Shown here piece after piece: positions 12,251 to 24,190 of a stretch of 64,000 nt of DNA. Both the position numbers and the translations under genes were made by a program. The DNA comes from Rhyacophila brunnea (taxonomy: Eukaryota > Arthropoda > Insecta > Trichoptera > Rhyacophilidae): assembly GCA_022495005.1 (NCBI GenBank), contig JAGYXB010002075.1, forward strand, positions 62,001-126,000, in the 5' to 3' direction. The notes beneath the pieces are model-generated. The model had not been told where the DNA came from and made no database searches. It saw only the letters and a program-made list of their open reading frames with translations. Every line of letters starts with the position of its first letter. Position 1 is the stretch's first letter.

Positions 12251-12840
12251 CACTTCATCCCCTTCTATTCCGATAACTGTGGCCTACCATTTATAGGCTT
12301 TTATTTTACTACTCGTCACGTTTCCATACCATTTCAGGTATACCGGGGTAATACAAAAAAGATGCGCCATTACAAATTATACTAGTAGCGTAACAGAACT
12401 TTGATTGTGAATGACGACGTACTACATTAAATTCTGCTGTATTCCTAGTTTAGTCTCTATATTGCCTTCCTTTCATCTGAATTTTGAACTAAGGCCGTAT
12501 TAATTTGTTATCCGTGTCTCTTGTATGCGTTTGAGTTATATGAAACTATAGATTTTCGAATCTATGTGGCATAATCCATTATTATACTTGATTATACAAA
12601 AGCCAGCCAAACTTACGAGTCCGTACATCCGTCGAAAAATCTCTCTCTCAAAAGTGCTGTTTTCACAGTTAGTATCCTACGATTTGCTTCAATATGCTAT
12701 CACTGGGCATAATATGATAGTTGTGTAAAATATTATTTAACGCACTTCAAAATCGATCGCAATCAAAATGATAATTGAGTCATATTTTGATTTTATTATT
12801 TTTCACTATTTCTTTATTTAATTTATAATTCCTCTATTTT
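12251..12840. other. Intergenic sequence
   Basis: No gene or repeat recognised. Base composition is slightly more balanced than average around 12250-12650. Confidence 0.4.
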
Positions 12841-13338
12841 TTACCACGTTTTTCTTAGCTCGTATTCTTGTTTTTCCGGTGGTTGTTTATCCAGTACAAA
12901 TTTCGCAATGGATTTTTAATTAACTTCCCGACTAGCTTGACATTTGAAACTTTTAGAATATATCAGAACACGATGCCAATGCATTCTTTAATACTTTTAG
13001 CCATTTTTAAGTAGAAATGAATTCATTTTCAGTTAATTCTGTTTTGTATGAAAAGTTATTTCGGAAGAAATCCGTAATCCAATCCACTATTATTGGTTGC
13101 TCAGAGGGTGGTTGTAGCAACAAAATTATTAATATATACGTGCGTTACTATGGAAATCAAGGAAATACTATTCAGTATTCTATATATTTTGTTTGTTTGT
13201 TGCAAAATAGCAAAAAATTGATTTGTTGACGCCTTATTTGTCCTAAATTATTTATACATAGAATTGTCAAGTTTATATGATTCAACAGAAAATTTAAAAA
13301 CGTGGTATATAAAAAGTTCTTTTTATCTTGTAATTATT
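12841..13338 (+). repeat. Interspersed repeat family X, copy C (long subtype)
   Basis: Same family as 8332-8789, but with an extra internal segment around 13185-13262 (TTTGTTTGTTGCAAAATAGC and following) that is found again, inverted, only in copy D at 35305-35802. The open frame at 13017-13229 lies within this repeat and is not a gene. Confidence 0.75.
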
Positions 13339-13981
13339 AAGAATGGAAATAAAGACAAATTTAAAGATATCACTTTTTAAATTAGCTGTATATTTCATAT
13401 GACTACATTATAATATATCAATAGTATGTCTATTAGGGAGCCGTTCATGCCATTGGAGAAAGATAGATACATCTCTGAATGATGCCTGCTGCATACACTT
13501 TGTATTCCCACCACCATCTGTCGTGTATGTACACCGCCTTCACGTGTCTGAAAAAAATGATTTTAAGTGCTCATTCCGTCCCAAAATGGAGCCGCACGGG
13601 ACTGATGCTACAACCATGCACTGTAATGCTTAAAGAAGATAGTTAAGAAAGGAAGAGAAAAAAAAATCTTTTTTGGACTGGCTCTGCTGTCTGCTGACGT
13701 TAAGCGCCCTGTGTATCCGCATACTGAGTGTCACGAGTTGAAATGGATGGGTCTACAGAGGAGTCGGGACTATCCCGTTCCCCATACGACGTTGCAAATT
13801 TCTCGAATGCCGCAAAGTTGGCCTTGGTTGCTATGAAATCTTCGTGGCCAATTGGGCCCGTGTGAGGACGGACCCTGGCAAACAGCTCCGCTCGTTCAGG
13901 TTATCAGAATATCCGTCGAAGAGTAGCCGCCGATGTTTATCACACAACCTAAATTTTTAATAATACACATCCATTACTATT
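13339..13981. other. Intergenic; GC-richer patch 13430-13930
   Basis: The block 13430-13930 has markedly higher GC than its flanks and looks like decayed coding sequence from a transposable element, but I found no motif to name it. Confidence 0.3.
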
Positions 13982-14330
13982 ATGGATATAGACCAGCGAA
14001 ATCACACCTTAAATCTAGGAAAAATATCCTTATGCCTTTCAAGGAGAAAAAAAATAATAACGAGATGTAGCGAAAAATACGACTACGCATTCTTCTCAAT
14101 AGTGCCCGATGAACTACCATATAAAGGAATGAAGGACTTCGCAGTTTGGAGGATTATAAATCGAATACAAACTAGATTAACTAGGACCAAATGACAATAT
14201 GAAGAAGTGGGGGGGTATTTCGATGATCCTTCAAACTGTAAATGTGGTGACGAAGATACTGCGGAGCATGTGATGGTCTGTCCATTAGTTCCAAACAGCT
14301 GCACCAAAAAAAATATTGCATGTGGAGTGG
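13982..14330 (+). pseudogene. Non-LTR retrotransposon ORF2 C-terminal remnant
   Basis: The plus strand reads KGMKDFAVWRIINRIQTRLT, then after a frameshift near 14190 MKKWG..., CKCGDEDTAEHVMVCPL. The W-x-x-NR-x-T-x-L-T-R ... KWG ... C-x-C-G ... H-x-x-x-C-P series is the C-terminal motif of many jockey/CR1-type LINE polyproteins, downstream of the reverse transcriptase. The open frame ends at 14194. The upstream part is missing, so the copy is dead and truncated. Confidence 0.6.
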
Positions 14331-14580
14331 GTAAGCTAAATAAACTGCTTCAAAGAAATTCGAATGCACTACAGTAGCATAATATTCAATTACATACAAG
14401 TGATTGGACCTGCCTGCATGCATGTGGTGTTATTTTTGATTTATCAGAATAACCTTGGTGCTCTCAGAATTTTTTAATGTATTTTCTTTGTCGACTTATG
14501 ACGGTCAGTATAGATTTAAGAATTGCCATTTAAAAAAAATACGTGTGAAGTGGCCAAGCAAAACGTTATTAACATATCAT

Positions 14581-14975
14581 CATCATCATCAGCCGGGGTC
14601 AATCCACTGCTGGATGAAGGCCTCCCCAAGCTTTCTCCAACTCTCTCGGTCCTGTGTCGTTCGCTGCCACGTATTTCCGTCGAAATTTAGTCGAGTATTT
14701 AGGGCGGCTCTGTGCCGTTTCATGCACCTTGCACTGTGCCCCTCCGATTTCCATTTCAGCTATTTGGCAACGTCTATTAAATCGCGTACTCATGTCTGCT
14801 TCCTAACCCATTCGTTTCTCTTACGGTCCTTTCGCGTGATGCCTAACATACACCTCTCCATGCCTCGCTGTGTGACTCTTAGCCTTTGGACATCTCTCGT
14901 GTTGAGGGTCCACGTCTCGCAGCCATACGTGAGCACGAGTGGCATACATTGGTTGAACACCCTACGCTTATATAA
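14581..14975 (-). mobile_element. RTE-like LINE 3' end, 5'-truncated
   Basis: On the minus strand this encodes, in pieces, FNQCMPLVLTYGCETWTL, RCMLGITRKDRKRNEWVRKQ and EAFIQQWIDPG, then a stop and an (ATG)n tail (CAT repeats at 14578-14590 on the plus strand). This is the canonical end of an RTE-clade ORF: YG-x-E-T-W, RM-LGI-x-x-x-DR-x-RN-x-W, QQWID. Stops and frameshifts interrupt it. Two shorter copies of the same family are at 23940-24190 and 57190-57575. The 202-codon plus-strand frame across this region is antisense and not a gene. Confidence 0.8.
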
Positions 14976-15774
14976 CTTATATAACTACCTATATATTATT
15001 ATTTCACTTTATCTTATATTAAATTTTTTTAATTTCTTTCATGCCAATTTTATTTTTTATTAACAAATAGCAAAGCAAATCTCACATTACACCACGTTTT
15101 TTGGGCAGCTAGTATTAATGAAAGATGAATCATTTCGTTAATTTGACAGATGTATCTGTCTATCTTCTCATCTGATTCAACTAATAGATTTGACTTTGCA
15201 TATTTCCTTCTCTGGTCAGGTCAACGTCTCCACAGTTTACTGAGCAGCTAAATGATTTATTATTAAAACAGATTAAAATACTATTAATGTGTGCTGTAAT
15301 TTTACTCAGCCGTTTTTCATTCAGCTTTCACCTGAGTCTTTTGTGTTTAGATTGTGCACACGTTGACCGAGTGGATGTATTATTATAGCCACTGCTGGGG
15401 TCTGCAATCAAGTCGAGTCTGAATAATATATGTAATTACTTAACTATGTATTTGTATCTTTAGAAAAATGTGTAATTATATCATAAAAAAAATCTTCTAC
15501 GATAATAATGATGTAATTTTAGTAATACTTCAATTGAATACAAAATGTATAAGTATTGTAAAACATTTTTAAACCTAATTATCTTTAACATGATAGAAAG
15601 TTCAAGGTGTTTCCTTATTTGATAATTTATTTCAATATACTGTAAGGTAAAAAGTGAATTAACATCACCGCTCTAAGAAAAAGCATTATTATATTGTATT
15701 TATAGTATAGAACAGAGGTTTATACACTATGTGCAATTTATTCCCGGAGACGCCGTATTATAATAATTTTTATT
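14976..15774. other. AT-rich intergenic sequence
   Basis: No gene or repeat recognised, except a weak match near 15090-15120 to the start of repeat family X that is too short to call. Confidence 0.45.
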
Positions 15775-15965
15775 CAATCATCATAATGTATGGTACTACA
15801 ACCCTTCGCTGGTCCTGACTTCCATCGGAAACTTTCTTTATCCTGGACGATCCAGCGCCAACACTATCCAGTTGCTTTCGGGGGTTGCATACATAGCCCG
15901 CCTTGCTGGTATTATACTCTGTCACATGGCCCCCACAAGGGGAGGGCTGACAGCGCTCTAGCCTA
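15775..15965 (-). mobile_element. Probable LINE 3' end
   Basis: The minus strand reads KKVSDGSQDQRRVVVPYIMM then a stop beside a short ATGATG tail at 15775-15785. Such a terminus next to a trinucleotide tail resembles RTE-type LINE ends, but the family is not certain. GC is well above that of the flanks. Confidence 0.35.
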
Positions 15966-17220
15966 GGGGCCCGGCAAGGCGAGACGACCAGATAAATGAG
16001 ATAAACACACATCAAAAATTTGCTTAAATAGTAAAAAAAGTCGCCTGCGGTGCAATTTTTCTTCAGAAATATTATTATTCAAAGTTATATGGTTATACGA
16101 TACAATTGTTGATTGTATATCAATACTCGACATCGCCATAATTCAAATGGGTGTATAAAAATATACAATAAAACACATTAATTTTACCGCGTACACCATT
16201 TGGAAAACGCTACTGTAGAGCGTCACATTGCCTTTATCCTTAGCGATAGGTAGGGGGGCCCGCCAAAGATCCTAGCCTGAGGGCCCGCTTCACGATGTGG
16301 GGCCCATGCTCTGTCGTATTATGCACGTGGCCAATTCAAGTTAGTCCCTGAATTTTCGCCCATAAGTGTGTACAGCTCCTCATTATACCTTGATCTCCAA
16401 ATGCCGCTTTCTTTTCTCATGTGCTATCTATCAGCTAAGTTTATTCTAGTCTAGGCTAGCATTCTAATAGATACGTTAATATTGGGTATATAAAGTTGTA
16501 TTGTTTTCCTTGAGAACACTTTGGTCTTCAGAAATCTTTGGAAACCAAATTTGCACCGGTTGATAAGGTTGATCCGGGTAATTTATTTCATTTGAGTTCT
16601 ATTTGTTTCATTTTTTATACTATTTTCAAATATGTATAATATTTATCTGGTTTTTCAAAATGATGTGATTTATAAAATAAAGAATCCAACATTTTTAAAC
16701 CGTATGTATATTCAGTACTGCATAAAAAGCAGTAATTAAGTAATTGTGTAAAAAAACATCTGTTACAGAACTGTTCATTCAAATCAACCTAAATGCATTT
16801 ATTGAAAACCTGTAATATTATGATAATGTACCTTAAACTTACGTATTTATATTTCTGTACCTGACAGCCATACTACATTATCTGCAAAAGAACAGTTTCA
16901 AGGAAACGCAATTTAAGATTTGTTATCGGGTTTATTGTTTTAAGAATTTCGGATTTTTGTTAAAAATAAACTCAATATGTGAATTGGACCTGACAGCTGA
17001 TATGATAAATTTAGGTACTCGATCGATATTTAACTCACTTTTAATAAAATTGGACTTATGATACAGATTTTTAAAAGACTTCCCCCCCCCCATAGATGAC
17101 GATGCACATATCCTGCACTGTGGGGTCTTGCACAATGTAGTGCTACCACTTATAATGTACTATTATTGATTATTTGAAGCTTTAAAAACATTTTTTTATT
17201 ATTTTATTTATACTGTGTAT
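15966..17220. other. Intergenic; GC-rich blocks at 15955-16000 and 16240-16320
   Basis: Two short blocks rich in GGGGCCC-type sequence (around 15955-16000 and 16240-16320) resemble ends of hAT-like elements, but no matching inverted termini or target duplication was found. A C10 run is at 17082-17091. The rest is AT-rich with nothing recognised. Confidence 0.3.
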
Positions 17221-17590
17221 TTTACGGGGGTGTAAATGTAAATACGAACCCAGCCATACTTAATGGTGTTGACCTGAGTGTCTCCGATAACTATCTCAGA
17301 AATCTTTGTTCTCTCAGGGTGCAGAACTAAAGCAATAACTATATTCAAGCAAATAGCTTCGGATAGTGATATAATATTCCACCTACGTCGGATAAGTTTC
17401 AGTGGATATTGTTTTGTAAATTCTTAAAATAGGCTTAGCTCATTCAGTTTACTGCCACACTGCTACAATTTTCGTAATATTTAATACTATTTGTTTTGTT
17501 TTTTAATGTATTGAATTTGTAATTTGTAAAGTTTACTAAATATATGTAAATAAATAAATAAATTCAAATTTAAATGAATATTATTTACTT
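17221..17590 (+). repeat. Interspersed repeat family Y, copy 1
   Basis: Aligns with 20866-21120 and more weakly with 53310-53480: shared stretches include GTTGACCTGAGTGTC, TCCACCTACG and the TTCTTAAAATAG block followed by GCTCATTCAG. It ends in a (TAAA)n tail at 17545-17562, so a non-LTR 3' end is plausible; no coding motif is visible. Confidence 0.5.
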
Positions 17591-18354
17591 TTACAACCAA
17601 TAAAATAATATTTGTTTCGCAGTCTCTATGCAAACAGTAAAAATATGATTTATTAATATAATAAAACACTAATGTATGCATATTATTTAACTGGTGTTTA
17701 TTGATGGAGCTTTTAAAATAATAATTTCACTTAAGGTAGAGAGTAACATTTTAAAACCTCCAATTTAATACATTTGACTGATAGCGTTCATTTAAAATAA
17801 CTAATACGTATCTAAGAACATCAATATATTATATAAATATACATTAGTTAAAAATAAACTTAGAAATATAAAACAACTAGTTGACCTACTTATAAATATT
17901 TTTTCAAAGTATATTGTAACACTAAACATATTCATAAAATACAATGTAGTACTAATACACCCTGGTTTCTAAGTCGTGGGTTTATTTATTAATAAAAGTA
18001 CTCTTTATAGTTCTTAGATACGTATTGGTTATTTCAGGTAAAATTTATCCGTTAAATGTATTAAATTAAAGTTTTAAAATTCACTCACGGAGCCATTATT
18101 GCAATCCCAATATTCAAAAACTCATACATTTTAAGCGAAGTGGTTTATTCCGCAATAAACGTAAACTGATAATTATTCATTTTATATTTTTGGATAACTT
18201 TCTCATTTAGCGCATCTTCTTAAGTTTCTCAAAATAAATTCAATAATAATTAACGTCAGTTTACTGAGATCATACATAAACGAGAAAAGTCACCAACTAG
18301 CAGTAAGCCGTAAAAACATTATTATTTTCTAAATAACATTTTTTTGTTGTAAGT
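17591..18354. other. AT-rich intergenic sequence
   Basis: No gene or repeat recognised. Confidence 0.5.
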
Positions 18355-18367
18355 ATATCTTTACCTA

Positions 18368-18619
18368 TACAGCCACGATGGCCGCGCGGCTTAAGCGTAG
18401 GCCTATTGCATAGTAGGTCGCAGGTTCGAATCCTGGGTCTGGCAAGTACACATATTGTTTTTCAATTTGTGTATGAGTCAGAGTATGGACCTAATAGGTT
18501 GAGCAAGTGGCTGACATCCATTTCAAGTAAAAACAAAAATCTGTCAATACAAACCTCCACTCTGTGGAGGCCCATATGATCCTATTAGGATCGGACATGG
18601 TCGAAAGAAAAGAAGAAAA
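18368..18619 (+). mobile_element. tRNA-derived SINE (family 1), with target duplication
   Basis: The head carries an A-box-like TGGCCGCGCGG and a perfect B-box GGTTCGAATCC, followed by a conserved body (TGGACCTAATAGGTTGAGCA, then CTCTGTGGAGGCCCATATGA) and an A-rich end. A 13-bp direct repeat ATATCTTTACCTA flanks it at 18355-18367 and 18620-18632. That is a target-site duplication typical of LINE-mobilised SINEs and makes this the best-defined copy. Other copies are at 26184, 35822, 48370, 49084 and, as a tail only, 63618. Confidence 0.9.
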
Positions 18620-18632
18620 ATATCTTTACCTA

Positions 18633-19290
18633 AGTAATTTAGGTAAAGTGATAATTGTTTGTCGTATAAAAAATTAGATTAATATTAAATAATTTTAATG
18701 TTATGTATGAAGCGTTACAAATATATTTTATAGTAGTATGTGTAGTGTTCTTTGAAAATTCAAAGTTCAAATGAAAAAGTCATTCATTTGTTTCAAAACA
18801 AAATATGAAAATAATAAAAACTGAAAACATGACTCATTTGTTTTTAAAACAAATGAAAATGCAGTAAACTGCATTACCGCTCGATCCTTCATTTATTATT
18901 TTCGCCAATTGATGTCAATGGGTACATTTATGATACAAAAAGATACAGTGATAAGTTATAAAATGCGATAGTTGGTACCTCATGAATCACCTATAATAAC
19001 AGCTAACATGAAACCAAACCACTATATTATTAAATTTCCTGCAAGATAGTGTAAAATGGAATTAAATAGTATGGAGATAAGTCGGTCCGACCCTCAGTTG
19101 GATCGGCTTTCAAAATGTTTGCGGTATTTTACGGTGAACAAGAATATCTTTTCTTATCGAAAATTGACTGTGATTTACTATATTATAAAAGCAGAAATCA
19201 CGCACACTCTAGTGCACGCCAACTAAGTTATTAGAAAATTGCTTCAGGGATACTTTCAGCACCACTTGGAAGGACGACTAATGTTTGTTA
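18633..19290. other. AT-rich intergenic sequence
   Basis: No gene or repeat recognised. Confidence 0.5.
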
Positions 19291-19298
19291 CGCTACAG

Positions 19299-19805
19299 TA
19301 GTGGCGAGGGGTGGAGGTAGGCTGTTAGGATTTGACATAATTAGTGTACACTAAACTTTGTCAGTCATAGTTATTTGTTTTTATTGCACTAAGAATACAA
19401 TTTGCACATGGTGGTTAGTTTTTAAAATTCAATTAAGCCCAGCCTAACCAAACCATTACAGTTTAGGTATGCTAGGGCAATCCAACAAAAATAGTGCACA
19501 ATTTTTTAGACATACTTATTTGTTCTCGTTGAATTAAGAATACTTATTACAGATGGTGTTTGTTAGTTTTTTAAATTCATTAAGCCCTGCCTAAACTAAA
19601 CCATAATTGATAAAAAATATTCTTCTACCTCTAAAATATCCATTATGGCTTGGATGAGGCAGGGTTTAATTGAATTTAAAAAAAAACTAACACTATCTAC
19701 ACATTGCTGTCTTAGTTCAATGAGAATAAATACGTTTGATTGGCAAAGTTTAGTGTGCACTATTTATGTCAAATCTTAACAGCCTACCTCCACCCTTCAC
19801 CACTG
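19299..19805. mobile_element. hAT-like nonautonomous element with 8-bp target duplication
   Basis: The ends TAGTGGCGAGGGGTGGAGG and its inverse CCTCCACCCTTCACCACTG are flanked on both sides by CGCTACAG (19291-19298 and 19806-19813), a perfect 8-bp duplication. An 8-bp duplication together with a YAGTG terminus is the hAT signature. The 507-bp interior holds two direct and one inverted version of a unit of roughly 100 bp (CAATTAAGCCC...CAGGG region). There is no transposase. Other copies are at 25930-26567 and 31172-32148. Confidence 0.85.
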
Positions 19806-19813
19806 CGCTACAG

Positions 19814-20865
19814 TATACGCCTGCATAACGGATGTAGAGACGTGGTGGAAGGAAAAGTATGTAGGGAGATATTTTAACATAATCTATACGTGAATTTATT
19901 GTCAACTTTTAGACAGATTTTATAATCAACCGATAACAGTAGATATTAATATAGAAAGAAAAGCATATAAGTAGGTCAAAAACTATCGATAAATAGTCGC
20001 AAATATTGGTATAAAATGATGCTTGACCGCAATGGATTTATTTTGAATATCGAAAGACAGTATTGATGAATCTATACCAAAGTTTTTTGACAGCTCTAGT
20101 TGTAGGTATACTTGCCCATTTTATTAATGCCACATTGACCAGAAAGACGTAATCAATAGTTATTTTGAAGCAATACTTTATTAATCTTATTAATTGATTA
20201 AATCAGTTAACGCCAAAACATTTTTACAAAACGATTCATTACGAAACTAGATCGTGCAAAACGTAAAAAGCAAATCGAATTATAGAGATTGATTTTTTTG
20301 AATGAATATTATGATTAAAATTTAAAATCAGCTGGTCATTTAACTTTTTCATTAAATTTAACATTTATTTAACTAAGTATTTTAATTATAAATAAAATAT
20401 GATCTATGTATGTATAATATTTAATTTAACTTTAATTAGGTCAGTAGTTTTCACTTGTAAGATAAACAGTAAAACTATTATAATATATTATCATCTATAA
20501 TAAATTATATTCTATATTAGAAACATTTGAGATATTTCACAGAAGTGTCTTTTGAAACAGAACATTATTAAAGTTATTCATTACTTATATAAACAAATTT
20601 TTACATAATCTTTTTTCATGAACAATTTTACTAAATTCATTTTTTAACATATTGAGGACATTACAAATTATAAGTTTAAGATGTTCACAACATGACATGA
20701 AACAGTATAAAGAAGAATGAAAAAAAAGTAATAAATGCGATAAAAATGAAAATTATGAATTTATTTACATTTATTTACTATAAATCTATTTCAATTATAA
20801 ATAATGTGTAAATAATATGTCAGAAGTGATCTATATTAATTTGGCTATGTACTTTTTACGAATTA
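19814..20865. other. AT-rich intergenic sequence
   Basis: No gene or repeat recognised. Confidence 0.5.
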
Positions 20866-21120
20866 TACGTGGCGTAAATGCGAAGTCTACCATTATTGGT
20901 TATGTTGACTTGTGTGTCCCTGACAACTATCTTAAAAATCGAGTGGATTACTGTGTTCACACAAATCACTTCAGATATTGATATATTCTACCTACGCGAA
21001 GATGAGTTTAAGTGGACGCTGTTTTATAGATTCTTAAAATAGCGTCTACTTTGCTCATTCAGCGTACTTTCGTATGCTTCATAATTTATGTATTTACCCT
21101 TCTACGATTATTAATTGTTT
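20866..21120 (+). repeat. Interspersed repeat family Y, copy 2
   Basis: Diverged relative of 17221-17590: matching blocks run from GTTGACTTGTGTGTCC through TTCTTAAAATAG to GCTCATTCAG. Its tail appears to continue after the LINE at 21177-21971, where TAAATAAATAAATTTGAATTG occurs near 22026-22046. Confidence 0.5.
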
Positions 21121-21176
21121 ATATTTATTTGTTTTTAAAAATACTATTTTAATAGTAGGTATATCACTATTATGTG

Positions 21177-21971
21177 ACTATATTACGACGCAGTCGTGTT
21201 TGACTCGACGATCAAAAGGTTGGAGGTAACCGTGAACAGGCTCGCCGCGAACTCTAAACGTGTGGTGCTTCATCTGAATGCCGCTAAGACCAAATCCATG
21301 TGCAGTGCTGCATGCATCGATGCCGACACTCCTCTGCGGGTTTCCGGTCTTCCCGTCGAGCTGGTGTCCAGATTCAAATACTTGGGTTCCACGGTTGCCG
21401 ATGATGGTGGTATTTCTAGTGAGCTTGGAATCCGCATGGGTGTGGCGGGCTCTGCGTTCAACCAACTTCGAGTCGCATGGAGGTCAAGGCTGTATTCTGT
21501 GAGGACTAAATGTCGTTTTTTAACGCGTGCGTGCTACCTGTGCTCCTCTATGGCTGTGAGATATGGCATCTTATTAAGCTTCAAGAGTCTCGGCTTTTGA
21601 GCTTTGAGAATCGATGTCTCCGCTGAATCTTAGGGGTACATTGGTACGACCGCGTTACAAATACCCGAGTTCGTGAGCAGACATAATAGCCTTCGGTGAT
21701 TGAAGTTATCATGACGTGGCTGGGACTCGTATTCCGGATGCCGCCAAAGAGTGCGGCGCTTCGTACCCTTGTGGCACAGCCTCAAGGGTTCCGTCGCCGT
21801 GGCCGGCTCTCCCTCACCCTGCAGCGGTGCTACAAGAGCGACCTACGTTACTGCAGTTTTGACATGGCGGGAGGCGCAAGAGTTGGCGATGGACCGAGGG
21901 AAGTGGCGCCAACTTGTGCTTGCCCTATGCCCCAATGTTGGGACGCAACAGGGTGGAAGAAGAAGAAGAAG
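21177..21971 (+). mobile_element. RTE-like LINE 3' fragment with (AAG)n tail
   Basis: The plus-strand frame 21196-21600 encodes HLNAAKTKSM, then FKYLGSTVADDGGISSELGI and AFNQLRVAWRS. These are the late reverse-transcriptase segments of an RTE-type ORF2 (K-T-K and F-K-Y-L-G-S). After frameshifts it continues with WLGLVFRMPPK and DRGKWRQLVLALCP, and ends in an AAG microsatellite tail (about 21955-21971). The 5' part is absent and several frameshifts make it nonfunctional. A 50-bp near-repeat flanks it (21121-21174 and 21972-22023). The family differs from the ATG-tailed RTE-like copies nearby. Confidence 0.75.
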
Positions 21972-22050
21972 ATATTTCTTTATTTTTAAAAATACTATTT
22001 TAATATTATATCACTATAATAATGCCTAAATAAATAAATTTGAATTGATA

Positions 22051-23460
22051 ATAATATAATTTTAAAATTGGCACATTTGAAATTAACAAGAAGTGTATTA
22101 CCAATATTGCATCAACAAATAATTAACAAGATCATTTTTTTAGTGTTCGCTATTACGCATTTGTTTCATTAATTATTATTATCGTAATATAGACCATGTC
22201 TTGATAGTAAGCTATATTGCGTAATGAAATAAATACATCACCATTATTTATTGGGATTACTATATCATACAAGATCACGACAGCAGAATTATCTTTGGTG
22301 AAAAAAATCGATTTCCAATTTTAAGCCATTGATATCACGAAAGTTTACCACCTAGTTATAACTGTTATATTGGCAAACTCAAAACAGTGGTAATGTAAGT
22401 TGATGGTTAAATCTGGCACGGCATTTTACACTAAGAGGCAGCATGAGTATACTGCGACTATGAGTTCTGCTTAATAACAAACATAATTATTTCTTGATTA
22501 TTATTCTTCATTTTCTTTCTGTCTACTGTAAAAGTTATTAATGTGAGGGATAGATAGAATGTGAATAAAAAAGATTAAAGAAGTTGAAAGTTAAGAGTAG
22601 AGCATGATTAAGATGTAAGAGTAAAGAGTAAAATAGGATAATTAAATTGTTCAGGGCATGCGATCGCGCTGACAAATGGATGTGAATATCAGTGAACTTG
22701 TATCTATTGAATATAATTAAAAATTAGTTTAAGTAGAGACTAAGAAAAATGTGTATAAACAAGACTTGTAAGTGTATGATAAAATTGATCAATGATTAGG
22801 GCGCCAAGTGCTTTCTAAGTGTATACATAGTGGCTTATTGTAGAATTAAAGAAAATACTGTAATTTAGAGGTAACAATTGTTTATTATAAGCTAGAAAAC
22901 ATTGAATTTATTTAAACAAGTAAGAAGATAGAGACATGAAATTCAAGAGACTCGTGATCTTTGCTATGCGAACATATATAGTTTTATAATACAAAAATGA
23001 AGGTACTCATCTGCTGGTTTATTTGAAGCCACTGATTTTACAAATGGTAATGAAAGCTCAAATGAAGCAAAAGCAATACTGAGAATTTATGTGACCGGCC
23101 TCGTCAGGTCTCATCCTGCTGCAGGGTGGGGGTTGGTGTAAAAGACACAAACAATATTGCATCTTCTTCTCTTGGTCAGCATTTACCTACTTTGAATTTA
23201 GGTATAGGTATCAAAACGTGATACAACCCAAAGGCTAAGCAGGCGGTGGAAGTCTATATGTGTATTTTAGTCGTAAGACAACACAATGGTATTAGATTAA
23301 CCCAAATATTTTTGACAAATAAAGAGGTCACTTATTACTATACTATTATTGGTACTACAATACTTAATGGTAATTTCAGATCATATTTACATGTAAATTT
23401 ATCCACTGGTATTACATATAGTCATTAGTTGCGCTTTCCAGTGGACTGTAATATGACGGA
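22051..23460. other. AT-rich intergenic sequence
   Basis: No gene or repeat recognised. The 60-codon frame at 23246-23428 has no recognisable protein features. Confidence 0.45.
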
Positions 23461-23838
23461 ATGATTCGGATGCTGGGGGGAGGGTCATACCAAGAATGCC
23501 AAACACTGACTTTTAACGTTGATGAGGCTGGCTTCGTGGTCTGGTTCTCACTCACTCGCACTACCAATCTCGCGTATTTACTGGTTATTGAGTCACCTTA
23601 TGCGCGGCAATTGATGATCAAAACCAATGCACGTAATGACGTATTAATGTTTTACAGGTTTTATGTGTTTACAATCACACAGTTGAAGAATGACAGTAAC
23701 TGTTACGTGACTGTAACCGTTAACAGTAAGCTTGGCAAGGGCAATAATGTTAGGTGGGTAAGACATTTATTGTATTATGGCCGCCATAATTGGTCCAACC
23801 TGGTATATAATAGTATTGTTTATAAAAAAAATACATAA
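23461..23838 (+). CDS. Unrecognised open frame, 125 codons
   Basis: A single open frame of 125 codons in a patch with higher GC than its surroundings. The product would contain GFVVWFSLTRTTNLAYLLVI, a hydrophobic-leaning segment, followed by polar and basic residues (KLGKGNN). I see no signal peptide, no known motif and no splice sites worth trusting. A small palindrome (GTTACGTGACTGTAAC) lies inside at about 23702-23717. It may be a decayed transposable-element frame or chance; it is listed because it is one of the longer frames here. Confidence 0.2.
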   Translation: MIRMLGGGSYQECQTLTFNVDEAGFVVWFSLTRTTNLAYLLVIESPYARQLMIKTNARNDVLMFYRFYVFTITQLKNDSNCYVTVTVNSKLGKGNNVRWVRHLLYYGRHNWSNLVYNSIVYKKNT

Positions 23839-23939
23839 TATTCACATTGGATACGTACATAATACCAAGACCACAAAATAAACATATGGATAGGGAAGTA
23901 GACAAGAATATCCTATGTGATATAGTTCGCTAACCAGAT

Positions 23940-24190
23940 AAAATATCAATAGTCTGGACATGTCGCTCAACGAGTGAACAACCGCTGGACAAATTCCGAA
24001 ATACAGTCACACCCAAGGGGTACGAAACGCCTACAGGAACGCCGGAACAGGAAAACCCGCTGAATAGACGAATTCATAAAGTGAGGTAGATGCACGTGGC
24101 AGCAAAGAACTAGGGACGGAGAATAGTGGAGGGAGATAGAGGAGGCCTTCATCCAGCAATGGATTGACCCCGGCTGATGATGATGATATA
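23940..24190 (+). mobile_element. RTE-like LINE 3' end, 5'-truncated
   Basis: The plus strand reads SGHVAQRVNNRWTNSEIQSH, then EAFIQQWIDPG and a stop, followed by GATGATGATGAT. This is the C-terminus (G-H-V-A-x-x-x-x-N-R-W-T ... QQWID) of the same family as 14581-14975 and 57190-57575. Internal stops are present. Minus-strand frames in this interval are shadows. Confidence 0.75.

Noticed and set aside
14455..15063. 202-codon plus-strand open frame
   Set aside because: It is antisense to a clearly recognisable RTE-like LINE end on the minus strand (14581-14975), which explains the open frame and its GC-rich composition.
15090..15125. Seventh copy of repeat family X
   Set aside because: Only about 30 bp resemble the family start, with mismatches; too short to support.
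15955..16320. hAT element suggested by GGGGCCC-rich blocks
   Set aside because: The two blocks are in direct rather than inverted orientation, and no 8-bp duplication was found.
18371..18435. A tRNA gene at the SINE head
   Set aside because: The perfect B-box belongs to a SINE with a body, A-rich end and 13-bp target duplication.
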